Shown here: positions 12,801-23,205 of the stretch, one piece after another | Layout of the letters: each line of letters opens with the position of its first letter | Position numbering within the stretch: position 1 is the first letter of the stretch | Source of the DNA: Sisyra terminalis | Lineage: Eukaryota > Arthropoda > Insecta > Neuroptera > Sisyridae | Length of the DNA: 64,000 nt | Assembly (NCBI GenBank): GCA_958496175.1 | Contig: OY292276.1 | Span: forward strand, 58,355,080-58,419,079 | Reading direction: 5' to 3' | Made by a program: the position numbers and the translations under genes | The notes under the pieces: model-generated | The model's input: only the letters and a program-made list of their open reading frames with translations | Told to the model about the DNA's origin: nothing | The model's database searches: none

Positions 12801-15800
12801 GGAGGAACATTTCAACGATGCTAATAATTCTAGCGACAATAACGATGAGTCGTTAGCCATGATGAACTTACAAAATCGAGCGATCCAGAGAAACATTGCC
12901 GATGTTTCGATAAATGAACTTGAGTCCCGGTTGGCCGTTCAAAAAAACGATAACAAGTAAGTGGAGTTTTCATTACTGAATTACTGTCCTAAATGAAGAA
13001 AAATTCGATCGAAGATTTGAATTTTTTTCTTTTTCTTCCTTTTTTCTTGGCCTCTTCCATTTTTTTTTTAATACTGTCCGATTAGAGCACATTTTCTTGT
13101 TTCAGTTCACATTAGAGCAGAGGTTCCCAATCTTTTTAACTGGAGAGCACGTTTTTGGGATTTCAATCAAGTAGTGGGCAATTTTTAGTTGTTGAGACTT
13201 GTTCAATGTTCAAAATACATGTAAATAATAGTAATCCATCGATGGGGACAAGTAAAATAATCTGCGGGCACTCTGGTGCCCGCAGGTATAAGGTTGGGGA
13301 CCAATGCACCAACATATACCGTTCCCCTTTCTAATGTTAATAAATGGTGACCAGTTTTGGAAAACCTGGAATTATCTGGGAATTTTTAGAATATTAAACC
13401 ATTTTTAAACTACTGATCCGATATTGCTTATCTTTAAAATACTTTAAGATAATTTTTTGAAGAATAAATGTATCAAATTTGATTATAATCGATTGAAAAT
13501 TAAAGGAGTTATAAATATCTTAATCAATGGTATTTTTGGTTATAATAGTTAATGGATAGGGTGGGATGGAAAGATAAAATCCGATTTTTTTCCTTGAGGA
13601 CAAATAATACAATAGCTTCCTGTCATGGAAAAAAATAGCCTGGAACTATAAGGGAATTTTAAAATTATTTTTTTATAGTCAGCTGGTAATAGTTTATTGC
13701 CATATCAGTGATAAGAAAGCAGTACCAATCTAGTAATTTTATCTTATAATGGCAGTTATGTAATTCTATTTTTTCAGTAAACATTAGAGCAGAGGTTCCC
13801 CATGGTTTATAATTTACACAGGTTGCCCCATTAGAAAAAAAATATGACGTCATACGAAGAATTTTGAAATTTGAATCAGTCTGAAGATACATACGAATTT
13901 CTTCTGGATACATCACCTGGCGCATGAGGCCACCTATGTATTTTATAAACCTTGGAGGTTCCCAACCTTTTATGCCGAAGAGCACGTACTTTTTGGGGAT
14001 TTCAATCAAGTAGTGGGCAATTTTTAGTTTGTTGTTGAGACTTGTTCAATATTCATAGTATATGAAAATCATAGTAATCCATTGGTGAATACAGGTAAAT
14101 TGATATGTGGGCACCCTGGTGCCCGTAGGCATAAGGTTGGGGACCTCTGCATTAGACCAACATACCGCCTTCTTTTCTAATGTTAATACAGGATGACCAG
14201 TCTAGAAAACCTTGGAATTATCTGGGAATTTTATGAAAATAAATCATTTCTAAGCTACTGACCCAATTTTACTCATCTTTAAACTAGTTCAAGATAATCT
14301 TCCGAAGAATAAGTATACCGAATTTGATCAAAATCGGTTGAGAACTAAAGGAGTTATAAATATCTTAACCAATGGTACTTTGGATCATATTTTTGATTAC
14401 AATGATATTTTTTTTAATTTCTTGATGAGGACAAATACAATAGTTTCAAAACATAGAAAAATAAGAAAAAATATCCTGGAATTGTCAGAGAATCTTAAAA
14501 TTATTCCTCTGTGGTTATCCTCTAATAGGTTTATTATCAGGGAATTTCAAGAAAAGAAACCATTTCTAAGCTACTGATCCAATTTTGCTCATCTTTAAAC
14601 TAGTTCATGATAATCTTCTGAAGAATAAGTGTACCAAATTTGATCAAAATCGGTTGAGAAATAAAGGAGTTATAAATATCTTAACCAATGGTATTTTTGA
14701 ACATATTTTTGATTACAATGGTATTGTTTTAATTTCTGGACGGGGACAAATACAATAGTTTCAAATCATACAAAAATAAGAAAAAATATCCTGGAATTGT
14801 CAGAGAATCTTAAAATTATTCCTCTGTGGTCATCCTGCAATAGTTAATCTCAATATGAGTCAGAAGATGTATTATAATGGTAACTTTCTAAAATAGAGCT
14901 GGACCAATTTACTTTTAGTTCCGGGTCCTGTTTTTATTAAAGCTATTTTTTAGCTAGTTTTTTATTAAAATGAAGTCCTGGTTACAGCTCCGGAGCTAAC
15001 GGTTGATTCGGGCTTCGACTCCAGCTCCAATTTTAATGTTATACTTAGGAGTTTATTTTTTATTGATCATATGTAGGGATTAGCAAAAACTTAAATGCAA
15101 TTTGATTATATTTAAGCATGGCTATATGTATAAGGTTCGACTTCTGATATTAGAAGGATACTCTTTTTCGTAGAAGAACTTGCATCCTAGTACTCCTATC
15201 TTCCAATTATTATGTACTGCTTTCAAGAAAAAAAATCACTTGGCAATCAATTGGGGTTCACTGAATTTTGAATCATTCTGTATAGAAGTTTGTGCAAATT
15301 AATAAGGAAGATTTTCATTTAGTCTTTGATTTGATAAAACAAAGGATGTTTAGTCTATGATTGTGTTTTGTTTCCTTCACAGATATCACGACTTGGTCGA
15401 CGGTAACTTGATACTGAAACAAGGGTTGATCGATAAGCGAAAGGGGTTGATTGCCCGGCGCCGAATGTTCTTGGCGACATTGGGACCCCACCTTTACTAC
15501 GTGGAACCTAACACGATGGTTCGCAAAGGCGAAGTACCATGGACCAAGGATTTACGGGTCGAAGTGAAAAACTTTAAAGTTTTTTATATTCATACGGTAA
15601 GTTAGTACCCTAGGAGTATAGGATGATTCATATTATAGTGTATGAAGTACTCTTAAATGGTAGAGAGGATATAAACTTATTTCTTATGGTTGCATTTGTT
15701 TTTCATAGCCTAATCGAACGTATTATTTGGAGGATCCGGAAGGCTATGCATTGCAATGGCAAAAGGATATCGAGGATGTGCATCAATTTTATTTTGGAGA

Positions 15801-15810
15801 TAAAACATAA
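9593..15810 (+). CDS. Pdk1: 3-phosphoinositide-dependent protein kinase 1 (PDK1), four exons, 5' end incomplete
   Basis: Spliced CDS joining 9593-9836, 11888-12956, 15383-15596 and 15709-15810, giving 542 residues and a stop, close to the 556 of human PDPK1. Numbering from the first visible residue: an acidic, Ser/Thr-rich lead of about 50 residues; glycine loop GEGSFSTV at 61-68; catalytic lysine K83; helix-C Glu E102; HRDLKPEN with catalytic D179; DFG at 197-199; activation-loop NSFVG with the autophosphorylation serine S225; SPE in place of APE, typical of PDK1; PH domain from about 440 to the end. PDK1 is the AGC-kinase master kinase: at the plasma membrane its PH domain binds PIP3 and the kinase phosphorylates the activation loop of Akt, S6K, SGK and PKC. 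PIF-pocket residues equivalent to human K115, I118, T148 and Q150 are kept; human R131 is Lys here. The activation loop is about 9-10 residues longer than in the human protein. The first exon begins at a splice acceptor in phase 0, so the initiator lies upstream and was not recognised; M46 in this exon is a less likely alternative start. Identification is certain at family level. Confidence 0.95.
10000..10330. repeat. Diverged dispersed repeat in PDK1 intron, relative at 43990-44235
   Basis: The stretch around 10145-10270 (CCGGAAATTGAT, then a GAACTCTTCG segment) aligns with 44085-44170 in the same order. Neither copy has clear ends. It is probably an old non-autonomous element. Confidence 0.5.
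10817..11447 (-). mobile_element. Tc1-like transposon, internally deleted, with TA target
   Basis: Terminal inverted repeats of about 34 bp start CAGAGGTGTGAAAAT, with a TA dinucleotide on each side (10815-10816 and 11448-11449). At 631 bp it is less than half the usual length of a Tc1 element. It sits in PDK1 intron 1 and carries a transposase remnant on the minus strand. Confidence 0.88.
11040..11357 (-). pseudogene. Tc1 transposase remnant (C-terminal half)
   Basis: The minus-strand frame from 11357 reads [20 protein letters not shown], then [16 protein letters not shown], the Tc1 block holding the second catalytic Asp (QDxAPCH). After a frame break near 11142 it continues as [19 protein letters not shown], the usual WPxNSPDLNPIENLW block, now degraded. 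The N-terminal DNA-binding half is missing. Inactive. Confidence 0.85.
11888..12956 (+). CDS. Pdk1: PDK1 exon b: most of the kinase domain and linker
   Basis: The acceptor is TTTACAG ending at 11887 and the donor GTAAGT starts at 12957 (phase 2). The exon encodes IKVCEK through the whole catalytic domain ([37 protein letters not shown]) to the end of the C-lobe near DSIDWNAL. An acidic linker follows whose [11 protein letters not shown] resembles the vertebrate DDEDCY segment. The linker after it is poorly conserved and ends NDNK, with the Lys codon split at the junction. GC content is visibly above the surrounding intron, as expected for coding DNA. Confidence 0.95.
13118..13306. mobile_element. 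hAT-type MITE, CAGAGGTTCCC family, copy 1
   Basis: It starts CAGAGGTTCCCAATC after CATTAGAG and ends GGTTGGGGACCAATG. It includes a CTGGTGCCCGCAGG segment near the right end. The right flank CACCAACA does not match the left, so the duplication is lost or the copy arose by tandem duplication with the next one. Confidence 0.75.
13790..14149. mobile_element. hAT-type MITE, CAGAGGTTCCC family, copy 2, with nested insertion
   Basis: It begins CAGAGGTTCCC after CATTAGAG (13782-13789) and ends GGGACCTCTG before CATTAGAC (14150-14157), seven of eight matching. It is longer than copy 1 because of a nested 148-bp segment at 13804-13951. Confidence 0.8.
13804..13951. mobile_element. Small MITE-like insertion nested in a hAT MITE
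   Basis: Its ends GGTTTATAATTTACACAGG and CCTATGTATTTTATAAACC are imperfect inverted copies (15 of 19). It interrupts the hAT MITE relative to copy 1 at 13118. A partial open frame on the minus strand crosses it but stops in the flanks. Confidence 0.55.
15383..15596 (+). CDS. Pdk1: PDK1 exon c: first part of PH domain
   Basis: The acceptor CTTCACAG ends at 15382 and the donor GTAAGT starts at 15597 (phase 0). It encodes [20 protein letters not shown], then GPHLYYVEP and [11 protein letters not shown]. These match the PDK1 PH domain strand for strand, including the basic KRKG and ARRR patches that contact inositol phosphates in the human enzyme. Confidence 0.95.
15709..15810 (+). CDS. Pdk1: PDK1 terminal exon: end of PH domain and stop
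   Basis: The acceptor TTTTCATAG ends at 15708 after a 112-bp intron, and the exon is in phase 0. It encodes [20 protein letters not shown] and a short tail ending in FGDKT, then TAA at 15808-15810. The Asn-Arg-Thr-Tyr-Tyr-Leu stretch and the Trp of the last PH helix agree with other PDK1 proteins. The exon is only 102 bp. Confidence 0.92.
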   Translation, partial: PNRTYYLEDPEGYALQWQKDIEDVHQFYFGDKT

Positions 15811-17132
15811 TGTTTCTTTTTCGTAGTTTAAGAATAATTTAATTCAATCAGACTTATATTTAAAGTAACTATACAATACGTATAATATAGAATATTGTGT
15901 TCATAAACAAAACACTGACTGTTTTGATTCAATTGTTTTAAATTTTCTTTTCAAACAATTTTTTGTTTTTTTTTTTTTTTTTGTATGAAATAAGTATTTA
16001 TCGATTTATTGAAAAGAAAAAGGTAAGATTAAAGTATTTATATATAAGCTCATAAATTTAGAATTAGATTGTCTTGACTTTTATAGGGATTTTTTGAAAG
16101 TAATTTAATTTGAATAAAAAAAAATGAGGAAAATTTGTGATATTGTTTATATATATATATGTATATGATAAGTGTGTTTTCTTTTGCATTGGAAAGTTTT
16201 TTTTTCTCTTTGAATATTTGAAATTCAAAATCGAATATCGCGGCAGAGATAAAGAATAAAAGTTGTGTATAATTTTTTTTTATTTTTTCCTTGTTTTATA
16301 TCCTGTGACGCGAGAATCTTGAAAACGTTTTATGCTTTGCATAAAAATTTTGCGGGGATTTTATTGGAGTGTGTTGGTGGCGAAGAATTGAGGGCTGGAA
16401 TGTGAAGGCTATACGGGCGGCTGGAATGGGAAAGCTCAAAAAGGCTTTCGTGTTATTGATCTTGAGGCTTTCATTTAACAGATTGATTTGTCTTCTTCCG
16501 TATTGTTGGAGATAAAGCTCTTGTGAGATGGAGCTTTTTTTTTCTGTGTCGTTCGCTCGTTTGGTAATACATTATCGTTATTTATGGATCCCGAGGGATA
16601 ATTAATCGCTGCCACCAATCGCAATTTGTCAAAATATATGGTACTTTTTTTTTGGGGTGGGTGAGAAAATGTAATTAAATTTTTGATTTATTTCCTGTCT
16701 CGTTTTTTTTTTTTGGGGAATATTTTTTAAGGACTGGTGAAATATGCGGGTTTTTGGATGGCGTTTAAAGAATACCGAAGAAAGGTTCGGTTATGGCATT
16801 CTGGTGGATTTAAAAGGTAAGTTTGTTAATTAAATAGTTGAAAGAAATCAAATTAGATTCAATCGGTCCAAAGAACCGAAATGGACTTGCCAAATCGGTG
16901 CAAGAATAAATTCAATGGTAATCGAGGTGTTATTAAAATTAAGTTGATTTTTTTTTAATATTACACAACCGATTGCATCCATTTTGGTTTTTTGTGCTAA
17001 TTTTATGTGTCAACTATTGATATCAATCACTTTAGCTAATAGTTACCCATTTAACAGGTTGTTCAGCGGCCAGAGAAACCAGGAAATTTGGTTAGAAAAA
17101 TAGTTTAAAAAAGCTTTTTAATATGTATTCAT
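15811..17132. other. PDK1 3' UTR and downstream DNA
   Basis: After the polyadenylation candidates there is a TA microsatellite at 16150-16170 and repeat-poor DNA, with AAAGCTC at 16431 and 16514 and GAGCTTT at 16531. No further gene is seen. Confidence 0.5.
16113..16260 (+). terminator. Candidate polyadenylation signals of PDK1
   Basis: Two AATAAA hexamers follow the PDK1 stop: 16113-16118, and 16255-16260, which is followed at once by GTTGTGT and a T-run that suits a downstream GU/U-rich element. The second would give a 3' UTR of about 460 nt. The choice between them is inference. Confidence 0.45.
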
Positions 17133-18098
17133 TAGACTGATTCAAAAAAAATTATGATTTTTTTTTCTTAATTATATCGAAAATATTGTTGGGAATGACA
17201 AAAAAAAATCCTGTGACAGTTTAAGCTCTTAATAGTAAGAGGTGCCGCATCGCAAATTTCGATTTTCCATTTAAATAACATGGAAACAATATTCTCTTGC
17301 ACTTTGGAATTTTATGGCTCACGTTGGTGACAATATTTCGGAATGACCAAGGTATATTCTTGTAGAAAATTGAACGATCTACCTGAAAAGTCTGATACAA
17401 GTTTTTGATATATTTATTGCTTCAAAAGTTATTCGAGGTCAAAGTTGAACTAATGAGAATTTTTAATTTTTTCAATTTTTTGACGCAACCATCAATTTTA
17501 TGAGAAAATTTTATAGGACATTTTTTGTAGAGCACTTTTTTTCCTATAACTTATCACTATAAAAGTTTTTGATCTTTTTCACAGGTCCTAAGTTATTTAA
17601 TCAAAATTACGAATATTTTCAGTTTAATGCAAATAACTTAGGACCTGTGAAAAATATCAAAAACTTATAGAGATAAGTTATTGAGAAAAAACTGCTCTAC
17701 AAAAAATGCCCTATTAAATTTTCTCATAAAATTGATGGTTGTGTCAAAAAATTGAAAAAATATAAAAATTTCTCTTTACTTCAACTTTGACCACGAATAA
17801 CTTTTGAAGGAATAAATATATCAAAAATTTGTAAGACCACCTTTTTTGTAGATCGTTCAATTTTCTACAAGAATATATCTTGGTCATTCCGAAATATTGT
17901 CACCAACGTGAGCTATAAAATTCCAAAGTGCAAGAGAATATTGTTCCCATGTTATTTAAATGGAAAATCGAAATTTGCGATGCGCCACCTATTAATATTA
18001 AGAGCTTAAACTTTCACAGGATTTTTTTTTATCATTTCCAAAAATATTTTCCATATAATTAAGAAAAAAAAATTCATCATTTTTTTTGAATCAATCTA
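17133..18098. mobile_element. Foldback element, TAGACTGATTC family, copy 1
   Basis: 966 bp, ends TAGACTGATTCAAAAAAAAT and TTTTGAATCAATCTA, arms of over 400 bp with a short loop near 17590-17640. The flanks do not show a clear target duplication. Same family as 37411-39080 and 63613 onward. Confidence 0.85.
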
Positions 18099-19009
18099 AT
18101 GTTAATATTGGTTAGGGGCAAAAATCTTTTTCTATCCTGGAAAGAATAAAAAGTTACTCAAGATTTATGCCCTGGCATTATTGTCTATTGAAGCTCAATT
18201 AGTGCAAGAAATTGATTAAGATGATATAATCGACGTTTTCGCGAAAAACGAAGCAAGAAAAAATAAATTTTTATCGGAAGTCAGTGTTGGAAAATAGCTG
18301 TAAGTTATTTTATTCTTTGAAAAATTTTGTTGAAATTAATGAGCTTTTTTATCATGATAACCTCGAACAAAAGGGGCACTTCGAATGGGACCTAGGACGT
18401 CATCAAACTCAAACCCGCCACTGGGTCAAGGCAGAATTGTATCTTATTTCTGGAGCTTTTCAGAAATGTTTTAGCACTTTTAGGTACGTCTCATCAGGGG
18501 TGAGGAAAAAACTTTGGGAATTTGTATTGAAGAATATTCTAGAGTCTAAATTGTATGTTTCCATTGTAAAGCTCTAAGTTTTCGAACTCTGGATAACCTG
18601 ATGATCTGCTAGTAAAATTCATCAGAAATAGGCTGTTGCCAAAAATACTTACGGAAAATTTAAGCATAAAATATGCTTATGACTCTAGGAGTTGAAATTT
18701 AGGGGTTCTTTTGCAATAGTGTTAATAGTACTTTAGGGTGGGATGTGATTCAGCATATTTCCGGAGTTTTTTTCTTTATAGCTTTTTCTTGTGTATGGTA
18801 AACATTGCAAATAGTGCGATGAAAACGTAAGTTGCCCTCTATTCAAAACAGAGTTGGCTTATGACGTCACTAAGTACAAAATAATAAAAAAATCGTAATA
18901 TATCCTTAAAACAAGGTAATCACATTTGCTGGTTCTCCTTGGAGCCTTTTATTTCTTCAAATCTGTAAAATAGTTGATCTGTTTAACAATTAAAGTTATT
19001 TTTTATATA
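18099..19009. other. Intergenic DNA, no gene seen
   Basis: A 97-codon open frame at 18284-18577 has no recognisable domain, no splice context and no repeat copy elsewhere in the window. I do not call it a gene. Confidence 0.4.
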
Positions 19010-19475
19010 TAGAAAACGGAAAAATACAATTTGCACCCCCAATTTTTGGTCTTAAATTTCTCAAACCTATTGGTGTTCGAATGATTAAGATTGCGGTTCC
19101 AAAACTAGAAGATGCCGGGTTCGAATTTCGTAACGAAAAATTTTTCAATATTTTTCGATTTACGGATTCATTTTATGAACCCTAGAGCCACCAAAGACCT
19201 AAGCAGTTATAAGGTGACGGTAAATAATATTTTTTGTGTATAGAAAACCGAAAAATGAGATTTGCAACCCCAATTGTTGGCCTTAAGTTTCTAAAACCTA
19301 TTGATGTCCGAATGATTAAATTTGTGGTTCCAAAACTGGAGAATGCCGGGTTCGAATTTCGTAACGAAAAAATTTTCAATTTTTTTCGATTTACGGATTC
19401 ATATTATGAACCCTAGAGTAACCGAAGACCTAAGAGGTTATAGATTTCGGTAAATAATCATTTTTTTCTACTTTT
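19010..19475 (+). repeat. Tandem dimer of a 231-bp tRNA-like (SINE-like) unit
   Basis: Two units with their B-box-like GGTTCGAAT at 19118-19126 and 19349-19357, exactly 231 bp apart. Upstream of each lies GAATGATTAA at D-arm/A-box spacing, then GGTTCCAAAACT. That is the layout of a tRNA-derived SINE head. Each unit also keeps an open frame of about 60 codons ending YEP-stop. The tRNA origin is inference. Confidence 0.5.
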
Positions 19476-19929
19476 TTTATAGGTGAATTTTTACAAACTT
19501 GCTGGTTCGAAAATTTTCCCGTTTCAGTGTTGCAGAATTGATGAACTATTCAAATCTACGCCAATTAAAAATTTACCAACCGGAACGTATGGATCATAAT
19601 CTAATCTGATTCAACCCCAATTGGTGATAAATCAAATATTTAACACTCCATTTATAGATTGGAAGTGGTTAGTTCCAGAAACTGGTAAACTTTTTTTTTT
19701 TTTTAAAATTACTATTTGAAACTCCAATTCTGGTGTCTAAAGTAACCGTTTATAATTGGAAGTTTTTTTGAAAATTGTTTGCCTTACTATTCTTTCATCA
19801 ATTTTGATCAAAAGCTTGAAAAACAAAGCAGCAGTTTAAGAAATGTAAAGTATTTTGGTAATTTCTATAGGAAAATATCTTTGCGTTTCCAAGAAAAATC
19901 TAATTATTTAAACTTTAAAGCTTTTAATA

Positions 19930-20514
19930 AAACAAAAAAGCTCCGAATTCGGCCGAGGCATCTCGAAACCACACACTAAACACGCCGACGCGTAAGCTTT
20001 TGCTTCGAAGCTTTTCGATTCACGTATAGGCAACCACGTTATCCGAACGCAAAGTCGCAACGAGCCCGCCTCCGACACTGTGACAGACAGACAAACAGAC
20101 GAAGTCGAGCAGCCGCGGCTACCAAACATTCACCCGTGAGCTTTCAAAGCTCCAAGCTCGTTCCACACTTCACACCGGGAACCCGCGCGTTTCACCGACG
20201 CTCTCCAATTTCGCACTCCCGAAAAAAAAAATTAACGCCATCTCCACCTGGCCATCCCGATCGATTAAATTTAAATAGCAATAACATCTGAAAATTGAAT
20301 TTATCATTGACAAAAAATAAATAAACATCATCTGTAAAAAAAATCGACAAAAACAAGTGCTTTCTCGCATTGTGTGTGCAGTGAAAGAAAACAATCTCAA
20401 GTGAGCTTTGCTAATATGTGCTTTCAGAACAAAGGAAAGTGTTGACTGTTGTTTGTTTGGCACGCATGCGTGCATCTAAAAACCATCATCTCATTTGTTT
20501 TCAACTTAATTTCA
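19930..20514 (+). promoter_or_regulatory. CpG-richer island, candidate promoter and non-coding first exon
   Basis: From 19930 to about 20230 the base composition changes sharply from the AT-rich surroundings, with many CG dinucleotides and no repeat match elsewhere in the window. The following 280 bases hold stop codons in the + frames and end at a consensus donor, GTAAGT at 20515. This looks like an unmethylated promoter plus a 5' UTR exon for a + strand transcript. The nearest suitable downstream gene is the RASD-like GTPase, whose first coding exon has an acceptor-like site at 54305-54306. The link is inference; it could equally be a lncRNA promoter. Confidence 0.35.
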
Positions 20515-22920
20515 GTAAGTTTTTCCTAATCAAATCAAACTTAATTTTTTTATAGCTTCCTCATTTTCAAACAAATTAACTCCTAAAAACAAATGAAGAA
20601 AAAATATTCCCTTGTAAAACATTTTCCCACAATTGAATTGAAATTAAATATCTGAAAGTTATTTAAAGATATTGAATTTAAAAAAAAATATTAAGTTACA
20701 AAAAAGCGTCCTCATTGTTTTTTAATCTAGCAGAAGTTAACATGATATGAAAGCTGTTCTATAACGTTATTTCACTTATTTGTTCCACTTAACGGTTTTT
20801 CTATTGTTTTCTGTGTTTTGGGGGGATGATAATGGGGATGGTTGGTGTTCGGGTGGTGAAATGGAGTCGATGAATGAAATAAGTCTATTTTCCTCATTGC
20901 TTCGCCAACCATTCCTCGTTTCCTATTCCACCTGTAACTTGTCAACTTTCACCTCCTCCCCCTATCAACCACATATTTTTTGCCTCCGTCAAGCGACGCT
21001 CGTTTAGGGGTTGATATTATAAAAATAGTTTGAATCCATTGTTATATCTGTTCGTGTAGTCATTGAGGGTGTTTTTTTTTTGAATAACTAGAGAGAGAAA
21101 TAGGAAAATGTGGGAAATTATAGGGTTGATGTTGGGGGGTGTGAGAGGGACGAGAGAAGTCTTTTCATTCTTGTCTGATTTTTATTCTTCTTTCATCAGT
21201 TATTTCATCGTGTCTCATGTATTTCATTTCATATGCAGACTGATGGACAAAACAACGGATAAACGAACGGACAGACAGACAGACAGACAAACGGAAAACA
21301 ATGCAATCAAAATGTAAAAAAAAATCATCTTGCGTTACGAATAAAAACGAGCAAATAATAAAAATATTTTTCTATGAGATAAAAAGCTCAATTTGAAAGA
21401 AATCGTTTTTCATTTGTTTTTTTTCTGAGTTAAATAAAATATAGTTTTTTCCGTTTCTTTTGTTTTTTTTTTTTTTTCATTTTGCTCGAAAGAATTAAAA
21501 CAATTGTGGTAGGTTTTTGTTTCTTTAGGAAAAATCGATTAGATTTTGTTAAAACAAGCGAATAAAGCAACTCGCAAGTAAGTAACTAACTCATGGGGGT
21601 TTCCCTCGTGCAAGTTTTAATTAGTCGAAAATGTTTCTACTCATATCTGTGTATGTAAATTTTGAGCTTTTGTAAGCTCATGATATGTAGCCAGTCGGTG
21701 TAATATGAAGATAAATTTACCTCTGTAGACCTTTCTCTTCACCTCATCCCGGTGCAAAAATTTAAGCAAATGGATAAAATTTATTTTGTCGAAAACTTAA
21801 TGTTTAAAAGCTTGTTCAGCGAAAGTTCATTACAAAGGTGGGAGACTTAACGATTTTCAAAGTTTGTCGAAAGCTTTAATCATTTTTTTTTTACTTTTTA
21901 GGGGTCCACTGTCAAAGTTGGCTTAGATTTACGATAAAAATCGTTTTTTTTTTGTTTTATTTGTGAAAAAAACAACTGAACAATGAAGAATTTAAAACGT
22001 TATTAGACTGAAATCTGATAGGAAAAATTCCCAGGCAAATGAGAGCTTAAATTGATTATCAATTGTTTCTTAGTGTATTGTATTGATAATGATGATGCGG
22101 AAGCTCACGTCTGCGACGTGAAAGCCTCGACCAAAATCGCATTAGCGAAACTTTGAAAGCTCATTACGATGGCGAGCTTTCGCCCGCCCAAGTGAAGCCA
22201 CCCAATCGACGAAACTTGAAAGCACTCAGACTTGAGAGGTTTGGACTAAAAAAATTTCACAATTGCAACGAAAAACGGTCCAAGTAAACGAAAAACAATT
22301 GCGTGAAAAAGCTTAGATCTCATCGCTAGATGCATACTTGTTTATAAAAACAAATCAAATCAGAAAAGCTCTTGTATGGTCGTTCCAAAGGATGTCTTCC
22401 ATTTTTGCCTCTATTCACCAACTTTTATATTTCAGAGAAATTTAATTAAAAGTAATAGTAGGTTATGAAACTGACGTCGTCATTACTTCCTTGATAGCAA
22501 ATAAGAGTTCATGTTTTTCAACTTTTATTTACATTTCCGCAGAGAGCTTTGATCAAATTTTATGATTACCATAGGGTATTGATTGCTTTTTTTTTTGTTA
22601 AAATAATCTTTGATGTTTGTTTTCTAAAAGTTCACTAATTACTTCGATTTTCACTTGTTTTTTTTTTTAAATCTTTCAACATCAGAAGTTCAAACGTTTG
22701 TATTGGTTTTCAAGTTGGTATATGACATATTTTAACAAAAAAAAAATCAATAGAGCTTTCGTTGGCTTTGATTGCAAGTAAAAACCAATAAAAACCGGAA
22801 AATTAACTATAGAGCTTTGAGCAAGCTTTAATTGATACTTTTTTATTGCGACTCAAAAGATTGATATCGGAAAATCAAATGAAATTAATGAATTTGATAT
22901 ACTTTTATGGCGACGTTTTA
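20515..22920. other. Repeat-poor island, no gene seen
   Basis: Unique-looking DNA with a (GACA)n run at 21271-21291 and several GAGCTTT/AAAGCTC heptamers (21383, 22154, 22174, 22365, 22544, 22753 and 22812). If the first-exon idea at 19930 is right, this is the 5' part of a long intron. Confidence 0.4.
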
Positions 22921-23205
22921 CTGTGTATACAATATAAAGAATATATTGCGGTCCAATTTATGTAATATAATAATATATAAAAATCATACCATAAATTTGA
23001 ACAGAAGTTCAAACTACTTCATGACCACTGAATAAGATTGCTTGGCAATCGAAATACGTATCTGGGCAATACGTCACGAATATTTTTGTTTGAATGATTT
23101 TTATATATTGTTATATTACATAAATTGGACCGCAATATATTCTATATATTGTATACACAGGATATCTGTTCAAAGTCAGCGAAAAAGTATTATTTTGATT
23201 ATACG
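22921..23205. mobile_element. Inverted-repeat MITE, F family, short form
   Basis: The arms CTGTGTATACAATAT and ATATTGTATACACAG (to 23160) flank an AT-rich element with GGTCCAATTTATG inverted repeats. Homology with the copy at 24500-25088 continues about 45 bp past the right arm (CTGTTCAAAGT). Contains GATTGCTTGGCAATC. Confidence 0.75.

Larger units (their letters stand above)
13331..14860. repeat. Tandem array of three related units in PDK1 intron 2
   Basis: Related segments lie at about 13331-13675, 14178-14529 and 14535-14860. All contain AAAGGAGTTATAAATATCTTAA and a CTACTGA(T/C)CC segment. The first two each follow a hAT MITE of the same family, so a larger unit of MITE plus segment was duplicated and the last segment was duplicated again alone. 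Confidence 0.75.

Noticed and set aside
13665..14009. 114-codon open frame on the minus strand
   Set aside because: It crosses a hAT MITE and the small MITE nested in it, and changes character at each border. An artefact of repeats.
18284..18577. 97-codon open frame on the + strand
   Set aside because: Starts right after repeat DNA, no domain, no splice or polyadenylation context.
19060..19145. Functional tRNA gene
   Set aside because: The B box is good but the acceptor and anticodon stems do not pair convincingly by eye. Listed as SINE-like instead.
20170..20475. 101-codon minus-strand frame over the CpG-richer island
   Set aside because: The composition explains the openness; the + strand donor at 20515 and lack of a domain favour a non-coding first exon.
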